Positions 1-12,396 of a DNA stretch of 64,000 bases are shown here, piece after piece (positions within the stretch are counted from its first letter, which is position 1; every line of letters starts with the position of its first letter). The stretch is taken from positions 96,038,744-96,102,743 of the forward strand of contig JALMQS010000099.1 of NCBI GenBank assembly GCA_024734495.1, written 5' to 3'. A program made the translations under genes and the position numbers. The notes under the pieces were generated by a model. That model was not told the DNA's origin. It searched no databases and saw nothing but the letters and a program-made list of their open reading frames with translations. This DNA is from Forficula auricularia (lineage: Eukaryota > Arthropoda > Insecta > Dermaptera > Forficulidae).

Positions 1-236
1 TTCTAGATCAATTCTCGTTTGAAGCTGTGGATAAGCTTGATAACTCTTTGCAGACGGAGTTTCTAGATCTGAAGTATGACTGTCAAAATGAAAAGGGGGC
101 GATAGGTGTTAGTCAACCTCCAGAAAGGGGAGATGGGCCACAAAAGGTTGGAAACCATTGGTTTAATGGTTAATCTTAGAACTTGAAACTTTGAAAAATG
201 GAAAAAATAAAAAAAACCTCTTGAACTGTTGAACGG

Positions 237-445
237 TTATATCCGAGGGGTGAACTTCGATTGGAATTAGGTGTACACAGTCTTTGGAATTATCTGGAAT
301 TACTTTGGAATTCATTAGATAATTTAATAAAAATTTATTCTCATTAGATAATCTATTGTCATCTATTGTCTTCCACTTGGAAATAAAAATGGAAGTGGAA
401 GTAGGTGTACACGATTTTAGGACGCGGTTCGCCCCTCGGTTATAT
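237..445. mobile_element. TIR MITE (family M1), 197 bp
   Basis: Element 243-439 with inverted ends CCGAGGGGTGAAC and GTTCGCCCCTCGG, flanked by a perfect 6-bp duplication TTATAT (237-242 and 440-445). The interior holds TTGGAATTA-type repeats and a GGAAGTGGAAGTAGGTGTACA stretch that recurs in the copy at 46532-47960, where a mariner interrupts it. No coding capacity. Confidence 0.75.
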
Positions 446-2178
446 CTAATGAACTAAAGCAGTTTATATTAAATTTCTGCACCATTACGATAATTTTCAG
501 TTTTCTAGCTCAAACCGTTTGTGAACAAAAAATTGTCAAACCAGCGAAATTCGCACAGAGCGTTCCAATTCTTGAAAATGTCACTTTTCCCTAAAATTTG
601 TTTTATATATGAATTATCAAGTCAACTTTTTAATTATTTGTCTATACTGTCGCTCCTGTAAAAATCCATAAGATTATGACCGACATATTTATTATTTGTA
701 TACTGTTCGATTGATCCTAGATTTTCTTGTGTAGTGAAGCCTGAATATTTTCGGCACAGTGTCCAAAAATTGAAATTACAACAATATATTTAATTAAAAA
801 AATTAATTAACTTTCTAAATGATCCATTTGCGTTTGCAATGATGAATTAAATTAAAATGTAATAAAGCATGGCTTTTTTGTTCTGGACAACAAATGAAAT
901 TTTGATTATTCGAACATTTTCAAATTACCTATATCCTAATTTTTTCCATAAAGTTAAAAAAAAGAAATTAGATAAAATTTTTTTCTTTAAAGTAATTGAA
1001 AAATCTATAATACCTAATACAATTAAAATAGTAAAAGTATTGATCTTTCAGAAAATAGTCATTTCCTTTATCTTTTAAACACTATACTTAAATGATATAA
1101 AGTTATGCTTGAATTTGTCATCTCATATTAAGTATAATATATAATACATATTGTAAAAGAAAATTTGATGTGTTTAATACTACATGATTATAATTTACCT
1201 ACTATTAATAACAAATAACATTAAAATAAAATAATTAAAAGAAATATTAAAAAAATAATAATTATTTATTATTTAATAACCTAAATCCGGCTAAATCTAT
1301 CTACGTAAAGCGCTCATGGTTGTGTATACTCAGTCCAGTGGGCCCGACACTAGCGGAAATGAGCGAAGACATTTTAACAAATTTATAAGCCTCCCGCAGA
1401 AACCAGGTAGTTGGTAAATAATAAATTGGTAAAATTTAATAAGGTAAATAATTATTTTAAAGCATTTAAAATAACTTATTATGAAAAAATCGACCAGATG
1501 CGACGCTAGCACGCCTATCTAGGTCCCGTGTATAATAGAGGTCCTTGAAATGTAGGTCGCGACTCACTGTGGGGCTGCAGACCAATTTTAAAAAAATTAT
1601 AGGTACATCAAGAAATAACGGTACTGTAATCAGATTCTTGTACGGTTAAAACGAATATGTACAATTAATACATTATTAAAATTTTATTCAGAAGGTAATA
1701 TATATAGTACATAGAAAAAATTATTTAGAGTCGAGATAAATTATCTTAATAAAATTTTAAGGATTTGTCCTGCAAAATTTGGATTAATTCAAAAGGGCGA
1801 ATTAATGTCCCTGCAAGCTGCAATTTATCCACCCGTGGTATTCGCTCCGTGTTCAAACAAAAAGTTGTAAACAATAAATAGCTGGAATTTAGTGAAGTGT
1901 TTTTATAATTCGCCACAGAGCACATGAAAACTTCTTTTTTATTTGAATTGATTCACTTTAAAGTTAAAGTAAAATAATTAAACACTTTTTGATTCAGTAA
2001 ATTACACGTTAATATACACAGATGAATGCTAAATAAGGAGGTAGATTGTACCCGAAGTTCTCAAAAGTGTCACTTATGGCGCTGCCTCTGTTGCGCACGG
2101 AGCGAATAGAAGTTTCACTTCAAAAAATGAATAGCTTAATTTCAATAGTGATAATATATTTGTGAATTTCTCTCTTAC
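446..2178. other. Intron or flanking DNA left of exon I
   Basis: AT-rich DNA downstream of exon I on the channel strand. It must contain the start of the intron leading to the pore exon outside the window. I see no exon-like stretch; the short frames at 869-1078 and 1330-1512 have no recognisable content. Confidence 0.5.
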
Positions 2179-2439
2179 TTTGAATACATTTTCAGCAACT
2201 CGACTGAACATAAGCACGTGATATCCCCAGCGTGGCATTCTGGAACATAGGATCATCAATTCTGTCCAGGCCAACAGGATTGCCACGGAGGAAACATCTC
2301 GGGGCCATTGGATATCGTCCTTCACGTCCTCATCGGCTACTGATACCGAGATAATCGTCAGAACAAAACAGCTTATTTTATGCCACGATTCCAATTCCAT
2401 AAGGTAATATTTCGGAAGATTATAAAAATAAATTGACTC
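2179..2439 (-). CDS. TRPA channel exon I: S2-S3 loop, S3 and S4
   Basis: Exon of 261 nt (87 codons, phase 0) from TTTGATTTCAG|GAG to AAA|GTAAGA. It reads ESIYFYNLPKYYLMELESWH then KISCFVLTIISVSVAD (S3), a short loop, and WPRDVSSVAILLAWTELM ILCSRMPRWGYHVLMFSRVA (S4 and the S4-S5 linker), ending ENVFK. The phrase AILLAWTELM followed by a P-x-x-G segment is characteristic of the S4 region of TRPA channels, including the insect pyrexia, painless and waterwitch groups. I lean to the pyrexia/TRPA5-like clade from general resemblance only. S5, the pore loop and S6 must lie left of the window. Splicing from exon H is in phase; the seven channel exons sum to 642 whole codons. Confidence 0.9.
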
Positions 2440-2737
2440 CTGAAATCAAATGGTAAAATGTTGTAATTCATAGTAAGTAAAAAATATCTAGCTCATTAGA
2501 GTCTGGTTAGTTTATTTATTAAGAAATTTGGAGGAAAAAATTAAAAAAAGGTTTACACAAAATTTAATGATTTGATAATTTTTCGTCTGAGAGCATTTTG
2601 AGCTAGAAAAAAAAATCAGTCGAATTGAGAACCTCCTCCTTTTTTGAAGTAGGTTAATAATAAATGAAAACACGAATTCATGTGTATAGAATATATATAG
2701 ATAGATAGATAGATTCTAGAATTAGAATACAATAGAA

Positions 2738-3546
2738 CAGTGTTTCTCAACCTTTTTTGGTTGACGGCACACTAAAAATATTTGGAATCATTTGCGGCAT
2801 ACCTGAATATATAAAAAAGTAAAAGTTGTATGATATGTATAAAAAAAATGAAGTAATTACAAATACAGGGTGGGACATAAAGATCTAGCACATTTTGAAA
2901 AGGTATTTAAAAAAAAAAAAAAATGAAAAAATTTAACTAGAAAAAAAAGTGAATATATTTGAACCAAACTCAACCAAATTTTGTATACAAATTCTGTGGA
3001 CCCCCAGAAGGCTAGAAATGCAAAAACTAACAACCCAAAGGGAGGGTTCAAAATGAAAATTATAGCCCTTTCGACCAAACTATGTATACAAAATTTGGTT
3101 AATTTTTGCATTTCTAGCCTTCTGGGTGTCCATAGAACGTGCATACAAAATTTGGTTGAGTTTGGTTAAAAGGACTAGAATTTTCATTTTTGACCCCCCC
3201 CCCCATTTTGGGTGGTTAGTTTTTGCATTTCTAGCATTCTGGGGGTCCATAGAATATTTATACAAAATTTGGTTGAGTTTGGTCGAAATGGGTAGAACTT
3301 TCATTTTTGAGCCCCCCTTTTTTGTCTGATAATGTTTAAAACACATTAAAAAAAAATAATTATTTTATGTTTTTTTCAAAAATATATTTAATTATTTTCT
3401 AGTTAAATTCTTCAAAATGTGGTAGATCTTTATGCCCCAATCTGTACTATTTCAAAGTTAAAAAACCCATGCAATTTTAATTATTTGTCAAAAACGCTCG
3501 CGGCACATTTGATAATTTATCGCGGCACACTGGTTGAGAAACACTG
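2738..3546. mobile_element. hAT-like non-autonomous element
   Basis: Termini CAGTGTTTCTCAACC and GGTTGAGAAACACTG are perfect inverted repeats of hAT type; GCGGCACAC-like motifs sit just inside both ends. The flanking octamers CAATAGAA and GCTTAGAG are only a weak target-duplication match, suggesting an old insertion. A second element (2866-3444) is nested inside. No transposase remains. Confidence 0.7.
2866..3444. mobile_element. Tc1/mariner-like MITE nested in the hAT element
   Basis: Inverted ends begin CAGGGTGGGACATAAAGATC on the left and CAGATTGGGGCATAAAGATC on the right, flanked by TA at 2864-2865 and 3445-3446. The core holds tandem and inverted copies of a roughly 120-bp minisatellite (AACTCAACCAAATTTTGTATA, then AAAATGCAAAAACTAA) that also occurs in two unrelated-looking elements near 12.8 and 63.4 kb. 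Confidence 0.7.
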
Positions 3547-3554
3547 GCTTAGAG

Positions 3555-5180
3555 AGCCCGAAATCTAAACAGTTCTCAGCATTGAAAATATTACAATTTT
3601 GCTACAGAACACACTTTTTAAGACGATTTCTTTTTATGAATTTAATTTTTCTATTGAATGATAAAAATGAAGAAAAAAAGTAAAACTTTTTCACGACCCA
3701 GTACTTTCGCCAGTTAGAACATGTATTTTTTCACATTATTGTCTGAATTTTATTAAAGATCAATTAAATATTTGCTCTCTCTATAACGAGTATAATTTTA
3801 ATCCAAGAGCAAAAGGCCATTCCTAGAATAATAGAAATTAAAAATTGAATCTTTAATAGTCTGAACAGGTCTTGACTTATATTTGGCACCCTTCGCTATA
3901 AAGAAAGAAGTTAGATAATTCTTTCAACACCCTTTTCCTCGATCGGATTCTAATGAAAGAATCGCTTACCCGCACATTTATTAATTAAGAATATGTCGTA
4001 GTAATTAATTATCAACTTAAATATAAATTGTTTATTTATGCCTATATTATAACTTCGTATTAAAGTTTAAATACAATTTTTTCTTTTTGCATTTTTGAAC
4101 CGGAACTTTTAAGGAGGTGACTGTTTATAATAATTATTATAAGAAAATTCCCAAATTTTTACCATCTAATCATTGATGCATTAAATATTTATTCCCGAAA
4201 TTTGAAGTTGATCGCCTGTCCGATTACTGAGAAATAACTTATTGAAAATTTTCCTTTTAACATGGAAGTAAATGGACCGAGCTTTTAAAAGGGCTATAAC
4301 GTCTATACAAATTATACCATTTTCAACATTTATACAGATCAATAATTCAACTTTTATGAATCAAATGATTCGTTTTTCAATAGATTTGACAGTCTAGTTA
4401 ATTGGTTATTCATAAATGTAAAAATAAAAAGTTATTTGCAGCCAACAGAATATAACAAAAGCACTAATGTAGAATTCCAACTCTATTTCTTGAAATCGTT
4501 TTTATGTTAAATAAATGTTTTTATAATGAGAAAAAAATTATCTGAATATTCTTTTTATTAATATTATCAAAACAAAGATTTTTATTCGAAATTAACCTCA
4601 TTATTAACAATTTTTTTTATTAAAAAATTTTGTAGACAGAAGTTGTCACTCTACAGAAATACAAAATATTTTTTCGAAGATTGACCAGATAGATAAACTG
4701 TCCAGATAATCAGTAGAGATTGTGGTGTTGGTGCAAGGTGAAACATCTTTAATAAAGATAAGAGTAAATAAATATTTTATTTAATATGGATTTACTATGA
4801 GTTAAGGATACTGGGTCACTTATTTCACATTAAAATTAAAAAATTAAAAGATATAAAATTTTTTTCTTATATTCTTATACTATAGATAAGCTGTCCAGAA
4901 CCTCCTTAAAGCTAGACAATAGAATATAAAAGTTCAAATTGTCGATAGAAACAGACTTTAAATTTCTAAACAAATCACTAGAGAGTGTCATCTACTAAAT
5001 CTGAGTTGACATGGATATTATTTATTTATTTTAGGATCACTAGACAGAGAAATTTTACATATGAAAAAAAATCTACAATGAAAATTGTTACGCGTGATAT
5101 TTGTCAGATTTGTTGCATCTCACAAATCAGCCAGTGGGTTGTTTTATGGTACTCGGGTAGGCAAATTAGACCGAAAAAGG
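3555..5180. other. Intron DNA without recognisable features
   Basis: AT-rich intronic sequence between exons I and H. Only a short TGGTGTTGGTGCAAGGTGAAACATC motif near 4726 resembles the terminal repeats of the Penelope-like families seen elsewhere. Confidence 0.4.
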
Positions 5181-5186
5181 GCGCAC

Positions 5187-5840
5187 TGGCCAATAAATAT
5201 GCACAAGCTAGAAATAATAAATTTTAATCGACGTTAGGCATCCCAAATAAGAATTATTTGAGTTTTCGACGGTTTCTGGTTTGTGCTAAATTTTTGATGA
5301 GCTAAAAACTATGACAATTTCGGACCCTTTTCAGATTTTTGCTAATAACTCGAAAACCATGGGCCCTACAGAAAGTTTCACCCATTGAGGATAGAATTTA
5401 ATGCGGCACGGGTTACCGTTTTTCAATTAAGATGAAACTTTGTCAATCATTTTTTAGCAACTCTTATGGGGGTAAGTACCAAATTTCGAAGAGTTGTTTC
5501 TTGTGACCAGCTAATAACCATAATTCACTTTTACGCCAAGTTGCCTATCTTTGACGATCGATTGGGGCTAAAGAACTGAACCAATTTTAGATTTTTTTAA
5601 CTTATTCGACGCAAAATTTTATGGTCTTTCATTCTGGGAAGAATAAAAATTTTTGTAGGACGTATAGTTTTCGAGCTATAAGCAAAAATCTGAAAAAAGT
5701 CCAAAATTGTCGTTGTTTTTAGGCCCTTTTTAGCATTAGCCTGAAACCGTCGCAAACTCATATAACTCTTATTTGGGATGCCTAACGTCGATAAAAATTA
5801 TTTTTAGCTTGTGTATATTTATTGGCCAGCAGAAGTCTAA
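5187..5840. repeat. Fold-back repeat (arms about 140 bp)
   Basis: The left arm carries GGCCAATAAATATGCACAAGC then CGACGTTAGGCATCCCAAAT. The right arm carries the complements, ATTTGGGATGCCTAACGTCG then GCTTGTGTATATTTATTGGCC. The arms enclose about 330 bp. A frame at 4985-5227 runs into the left arm and is not judged coding. Confidence 0.7.
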
Positions 5841-6552
5841 TTTTCCTGGGCTAAAACCCTAAAATTTATAAAATTAAATTCTACTAAGTTTTGGAAGAAT
5901 TTTATAAAAATATAATACTGAAAAGGCGAATTGTGAATGTACTTGGAGTTAAAGAACTTTAAAAATAGATATAAATCTTTTATTTGTTTTGTAATTGATT
6001 GTACTAATGTATTTTTCGAGTCTGGATAGAATCGGAGAAAATTGGAGATAGATACGAGTCTTAAAGATTAAGGATTTTTTTTCAATCATGTTTGTTATTT
6101 CTTTACGTGACGCTCTCAATATCTGAAAATAGATTTTCTATTGATCAATTAAAATCCTTTCCTATTTCTTTTACAATTGAAGTTGAAATCCTTTGGTAAT
6201 TGAATTTATTTTTCAATTGAAATGGGATAAAATGCAGTAGATATCCAAGAACTCTTCCATTGCCTAGAATGTCATATCATATTAGCTATAAAAGCAATTA
6301 GCTCAGGCGCTAATGACAAAAATGCGAATAAAATATTCTCCTCACTAATAAAAATTTATTTTAATGTAAATGCGGGCTATAAATTAATTTCTTGAATTAA
6401 GAAATAAAATAACTACTTAGCCAGCGTTATACTAAATTTAAATAAAATTCATCCTTTTTATAATAATTAACACAGTTCTAAAAATTTATATCTATTTTAA
6501 AAACTCATTACTATTTTTTTACATAACCATTCTAACTCAGTTACTTTCTGTT

Positions 6553-6593
6553 GCTCCTGAAGATGGGTTAGCCACCCGAAATATATATATATA
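6553..6593 (+). ncRNA. Hammerhead ribozyme motif, 5' half (interrupted)
   Basis: CTC (6554-6556) precedes CTGAAGA (6557-6563), one T, GGG (6565-6567), a 7-nt loop, CCC (6575-6577) and GAAA (6578-6581), then an AT run. Core residues C3-A9 and G12-A14 are all present. The GAG that should pair with CTC to form helix I is missing here but appears at 7561-7563, after a Helitron-like insertion. Confidence 0.55.
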
Positions 6594-7548
6594 TAAAATT
6601 CTTTGCCCGATACACTCACTCACTCATCATCAAAACAGCCAGAACCACTGGACATAGAAACATGACATTTGGAGAGGATATTACATCTAAGACTTAGGGG
6701 CTCACTAAGAAAGGATTTTTCGAAATTCGACCCCTAAGGGGGTCAAAGGGGGCAAAGTGTGTTTTCACTGATTATGCGATATCTCTTAAGGACGATAAAT
6801 TATCTACTTGCTTTTTACTTATAAAAATACTAAATTAAAATATCTAAAAACTAATTTCAGGATTTTTTGAAATTCGACCGCTAAAGGGGTCAAAAGGGGC
6901 AAAATATCTTTGCAATGTGTTTACACTAATTATGCATTTTCAATTAAGAACGATATGATATCTACTTTATTTTTACTTAATAAAATTCTAAATACAAATA
7001 TCTAAAAAGTAATTTCAGGATTTTTTGTAATCCGACCCCCCCTCAACTATCCAAAATGTGAGTGGGGGCAAAAATTAAAACTCTCTCCGATCTTGATCAA
7101 ATTTTGTAGAGTTATTCTTTATTACTTTAAGAAACTATTCCTGTAAAAATCAACTATCAAAATTGACTGTATGGGGGCGAAAGGGAAGGGGGCAACATAT
7201 AGAAATTTTTAGCTTTTTTGTACATTTACTCTTGAGAAAACTGTGGATTATTTATTTGCAAATATCTAAAAAATAATTTCAACCTCCCAAAATGTGAGTA
7301 TGGGCAAAAAATTAATACTCTCTCCGATATAGATCAAATTTTGTAATGTTAGTTTTTAAGACTATATAAAATGTATGCTGTAAAAATCAATAGCCAAAAT
7401 GAGTGAGTGGGGGCGAAAGAGGGGGCAAAATATTACAAATATATATTACAGACCTAATAATCACAAGCCGAGACGCCGCCCTCCAGGGCCTCCTGCCCGG
7501 AGGGCCGAGTTGTAGAGGGCATGCCGAAGGCACGCCTTGAGCAGCTCG
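6594..7548 (+). mobile_element. Helitron-like non-autonomous element
   Basis: It starts within an AT run before ATACACTCACTCACTC and contains degenerate tandem units (GAAATTCGACCCCTAAGGGG, GTGAGTGGGGGCAAA and similar). It ends in a GC-rich block with hairpin GGCATGCCGAAGGCACGCC followed by AGCTCG|T. A 3' hairpin a few bases before the end and insertion between A and T are Helitron traits; the CTCG end is atypical of CTRR. A second 3' terminus of the family is at 17305-17395. The 5' boundary is approximate. Confidence 0.5.
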
Positions 7549-8100
7549 TATATATATATCGAGATTAAAGTCTCTCCAAAAATAAATTCGTTTTATTATT
7601 ATATCTTAATGTGAAACCTACCAAGTATTTTTTATCCAATAATTTAACTAAGTATGGTGAATATTGTAATCATTCATGAATTTTTTTTCTTTTTTGAATA
7701 ATCTTGAAAATGGCTAATATTGTTTTATAAAAAATTGATCGAAATCGCAGGTAACATATACAAAAAAAAATAAAGTAAAAAAATTCAGTCGAATTGAGAA
7801 CCTCCTCCTTTTTTGAAATCGATTAAAAATAAAAGCTTCAACAGCTTTATTATACACTCTAATGTAATATAATAATAATCTCTAGTCCACGAACCTTTAA
7901 TCGATTTATGTCAAATTTCGTATACCTATGTGTCTAAGCCTTAAAGAGAATGACTATCCACATGAAATTGATAGTGTTTAAATGGTTAAATTAAAAAAAA
8001 CTTCAAGGCCTGAAAAAATCAATTTATATTTAATTTAATTTAAACATACCAGGGGGCAGGTGTACATATATGATAAAGTCATGAGGATGCCCATTTACTT
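7549..8100. other. Ribozyme 3' half, then AT-rich intron
   Basis: TATATATATC then GAGATTAAAG (7551-7570) supplies the missing 3' side of the hammerhead begun at 6553. A short R1 terminus lies at 7765-7815. The rest is AT-rich without recognised features. Confidence 0.4.
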
Positions 8101-8102
8101 TT

Positions 8103-8295
8103 TAACCGACTTTAAAAAAGGAGGAGGTTATCAATTCAACGGAATGTCTTTATTTTTTCATTTTTTTTTTTGTGTTTGTTCGTTGATTTCTCTCCTACAA
8201 TGAGGACCGATTTCAATGATTTTTTTTATTGGAAAGGGGATACCTTCCGATTGGTCCCATATTAATTTGGTCCAGTTCTGAATATGATCAATGAC
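8103..8295 (-). repeat. R1 dispersed repeat, partial copy
   Basis: It opens AACCGACTTTAAAAAAGGAG and continues with the body of the R1 family (GACCGATTTCAATGATT, GATTGGTCCCATATTAAT). Other copies lie near 20.6, 23.4, 24.2, 24.9, 34.3, 42.2 and 56.3 kb. Confidence 0.75.
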
Positions 8296-8649
8296 AAATT
8301 AACGGAAATCATCAATTCTGAAAACCTGACATTAGTTTAACAAAATGAAGCGCCGACTAGTTTATGGTACATATCGGCCCACAAACATTAGTACTTTATT
8401 TCGGTACTTTTTTAGTTTTTTCTAAATATCTTGAAAATGACTTAACCAATTTTGATGAAATTTAATATCTCTACTCTAGAGTAAGATAGTACTTTTTTAA
8501 ATTCTTTAAAATTTATTCATTTGATCGTTTTATATAGCTCATTTAACCTATCTTAAGTAAGAGTGGATAGGCTTCTCTCTGTGAAATGCTAAAAATTTGG
8601 GAGGAAATTTTATAATTAAACATAGCAACAGCGTTGTTTTCTTATCCGT

Positions 8650-9450
8650 TACCTTTGCTGAAGACATAGAGGAATCGACTTAAAATCAAAAATAGCGATT
8701 GATTCTCAACTTGTACTTGAGGACTACCCATTCTATATTGGATTTTTGACGTTTCGGTTTTTATTGGTAACCATTTCTGAAGACATAGAAGAATCGACAT
8801 AAAATCAAAAATTGTGATTGATTCTCATCTATTACTTGAGGAATAACCATTCTATATTGGATTTTTGACGTTTCGGTCTTTATTGGTAACCATTTCTGAA
8901 GACATAGAGGAATCGACTTAAAATAAAAAATAGCGATTGATTCCGATCTAATACTTAAGGAATAACAATTCTACATTAGGTTTTTGACGTTTCGATTATT
9001 ATTGGTAACCATTGATGAAGACATGGAGGAATCGAGTTAAAATCAAGCTTGAGTTGTTTGCCATAAAAGAATTTAGTCTTTTTGATTTTAAGTCGATTCT
9101 TCCACTTTTTCAGTAGAGGTTGCCATTAATAGTCAAAACATCAAAAATGGAATGCAATAAGGTTATTCCTCTAGTAGTAAATAAGAATCGATCGTTATTT
9201 TTGATTTTAAGTCGATTCCTCCATGTCTTCAGCAATGGTTACCAATAATAATCGAAACGTCAAAAATCTAATGTAGAATTGTTATTCCTCAAGTATTAGA
9301 TGAGAATCGTTGGCTATTTTTGATTTTAAGTCGATTCTTCCATGTCTTCAGCAATGGTTACTAATAATAACCGTAACGTCAAAATCCAATGTAGACTGGT
9401 TATTCCTCGAGTATTAAATGAGAATCGATCATTATTTTTGAATTAAAGTC
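8650..9450. repeat. Palindromic array of about 119-bp tandem units
   Basis: Four units in one orientation (anchors near 8660, 8780, 8900, 9020; motif GAAGACATAGAGGAATCGAC) face at least three in the opposite orientation (near 9100, 9217, 9337; GTCGATTCCTCCATGTCTTC). Each unit also has TTTTTGACGTTTCGGTTATT. On the strand carrying CGAAACGTC, the upstream GGTTACCAATAATAACC could form a hammerhead-like helix II, but the CUGANGA box is mutated (CAGAAA). Confidence 0.75.
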
Positions 9451-9459
9451 AACATGAAC

Positions 9460-10440
9460 TGCAAATCGCCAGAGATATCTGATTAATAATAAAGGAATAA
9501 ACATATTGATATTTCAAATGAATTTGGATAAAGTTTAGCAACGATCCGTTGCAGTTTATTTTTTGTTTTAATTACCTTAAAGTTATTTGGAATTTTTATT
9601 CAATTTAAATAAAACTACTCCTAGTCATTTTTGTAAAATTATCCATTCTATATACCATTATTTAGTTTATTGTTTTCTTCTATATCCCATCTTATGTTCC
9701 ACTTAGGTTTATGATTTCCACTCCTCTTAGTCTCTAGTCTGATACATGTTCAGGTTTGATGCTTTTACCACCCCTGAACCATCATAAACTGGGCTTATGA
9801 AATATCTATCCAACATGTATAGAAGTATAGAAGTAGGTAGGGGGAAAAGATAAGCATTTTTACCGTGAGTTGAATTTATAGAGTGAAAGATAATAAACAG
9901 AGAGAGAAAGAGATAGAAAGTGGGTGTATAGTATATAGAGAAAGAACATCTCCGCCCACTCGTTTCATTTTTTTACACAGAGCCGTTTCGAAAATATCAT
10001 GGAATTAAAATATAAACTCAATTTGTAAAATATATGAGTTTTTTATATATAGTGATAACATTTAGGATAGGTATAAACTTTTTAATAGAATATTTATATA
10101 TACCTATATTTTAATAGGTTATATATTTCTCCTGGATAATTGTGTATATCAAATAATGGATTATATTATTTTTCGAATGATTTCATTGAAATATAAATAA
10201 ATTCACTTGGGCTTTATCGGTATTAATATTTTTTGGAAGGAGGGGAGTGTTATAAAATGTTCTTTAATATTTGAACACAAATAAATCTATGATTTTCATC
10301 CCCAATTCCATTTTAGTACCATAATTTGCTATAACAATTTTATAATATAATTGTAGAAGAGAGGGTGACAATATGTTTTTACCTGATAAATAATTCATAT
10401 TTATTTTCTCAATTAATTTATGCTGAAATATCATATAGTA
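9460..10440. other. AT-rich intron with purine tract
   Basis: No exon seen. A GA-rich simple tract (AGAGAGAAAGAGATAGAAAG) occurs near 9900. The rest is AT-rich with no recognised element. Confidence 0.4.
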
Positions 10441-10448
10441 CAAGATTG

Positions 10449-10965
10449 CGAGTTAGGTCGATCTTCACCTATCGAGTTTCCTAATGAAATTAATATTTTT
10501 ATAATATAATGTAGTATTAATAAACAAAACTTGATAGGGTCGACATCCAATTTTCCTACATATCTATTTTATCTAATTTATTAGATTTATTTATTTTATT
10601 TTTTTTAATTATCTACATTTTCTTATATAACAATAAAGGAAACTCTATAACTACAAAATACTAATATCGAAGTTACCTATTGGTATCCTGTCTACCTGGA
10701 CTTATGCAGGTAAAAAAGATGGCGACCCAACTTTGGAATTTTATATACATATTCTACTCTCGATTGTTTGTTAATATATTTATCAGGAAACTCGATAACT
10801 ACATTTATGTAATAAAATTAACAACTTTAATTTTTTATTAAAAAAAGCTAATGCAGGGAAATTGGATGTCGACCCTATTAAGTTTTGTTTCTTAATACAT
10901 TATAGTATCAAAATATTAATTTCATTAGGAAACTCGATAGGCGAAGGTCGACCTAAGTCGGGATC
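10449..10965. repeat. Fold-back repeat (arms about 110 bp)
   Basis: The left arm GGTCGATCTTCACCTATCGA then GGGTCGACATCCAATTTTCC is matched in reverse by GGAAATTGGATGTCGACCC and CGATAGGCGAAGGTCGACC. Flanking sequence TCTAAGATAGAAATATAAA recurs inverted near 20300-20355, so this is part of a dispersed family. Confidence 0.7.
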
Positions 10966-12390
10966 TTAGACTAATAGATTTAATTCTTCAGATGAATCTA
11001 AGATAGAAATATAAATAAAACATAATACGTTATATTTTACAAAATATTTCGGGAATAATAGATTAAGGAAATGTGTGATACACCCTCAACTCCAGGTATT
11101 AAAGGAAATAATAAATCTAATTAAATTGGAAAATCAAGAGGGTGTCTTCTATTGAATACGAGTTATTATGGTAATTCAGAATTGTATGTCAGGATAGTTG
11201 TATAATATAACTACAGTAAAATTTTTTTTAAATGGAATATGATGTCAGATTGATCGAAGGGGAGATATTGGTCGGGATTTCTTTTAGGCACAAGGGTTCA
11301 ATTACCAATGGGGGTAAATACAACCATTAATTATCCAAAACAACTCAAATTAAGTAGAAAAAACACCATTTTGAGAATTGAACACAATACTATATATCTA
11401 TGCAGGGCCGCGCCAAGCCATTCGGCCGCCCCTGTGCAAACTATAATTTTGTGCCCCCTTCTAAAATTGTAACTTAAATTTAACATATAAAAAAATTATC
11501 ACCCCTTACATCTTCTAGCTAAAGATTAATACATATGTAGGTACATATAATAACTAAAATTGCTCATCTCTTCTTGCGGAGAGGGGGTGACACCCACCAT
11601 AAAAGAAAATTTTTCCGCTCTTTAGGGGGACGGAGGCTTTAAAAAAGTTGGGAATCATTCGGTTAGACTTTAGACCGAGATAATTTTTTTCTTCAAATGT
11701 GGCCCGTCTAAGCCAAAAGGTTGGACATCCCTGGTCTAGGTCTATCCCAAGTAGCCATAATAACAAGAAAAAGAACCAGCATATTGGAGGTAATGGTCAA
11801 GTGTTAAAAACCAACCAGCAAAAATTATTAATAAAAAGGGGATGTTCTTTTCTTTAAAATATTAAAGAAGAGATGCTATATAATACAGACACGTGTAACA
11901 AGGTTCTACTAAATAAACAACATAAAATTCAGAGAGAAACAAGTTATTTTTGTTGTGTATCGATTAAAATGTCAAAAATCAGGTTCTTGTTTATTACTTC
12001 AAATTCTCTGGGACAAATGTCTGACTTGATATTATGCGTAAATAATTGATGAGCCATGCTCCATTCGAGAAAGGGAGGAGGGGGTGCATTATCAGCAAGG
12101 GCCACATTAACAGCGGATCCACATTACCACCTATAGAATATCAAGGTTGGGTGTGAATTATATTTGGGTACATAACCATTTGTGGATAATTAGTCTCTGT
12201 TGGGTGATTTTGCAGATGAAGTAGTCCATTTATGTTATTTGTTTCTCATTTGAATATTGCTGTATAGAGGTTTTAAGGGAACACTATCTACTACTTTCAC
12301 TCAATCCACAATATTACTCTTATAAATAAGATATTCCAAAAATCTACCGAATCTTTTTTAACGAGGTAAAGAGGACACAAAAATAAGCAA
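10966..12390. other. Intron DNA with repeat fragments
   Basis: No exons seen. Near 11720-11737, CCAAAAGGTTGGACATCCCTG is the right terminus of a hAT-like element whose left partner is unclear; GGGCCGCGCCAAGCCATTCG near 11405 is another TE-like piece. The frame at 11554-11766 crosses this fragment and is not a gene. Confidence 0.4.
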
Positions 12391-12396
12391 TTTTTA

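Noticed and set aside
8650..9450. Regularly spaced repeats that could suggest a CRISPR array
   Set aside because: Eukaryotic context, units repeat over their whole length with no unique spacers, and the array inverts on itself.
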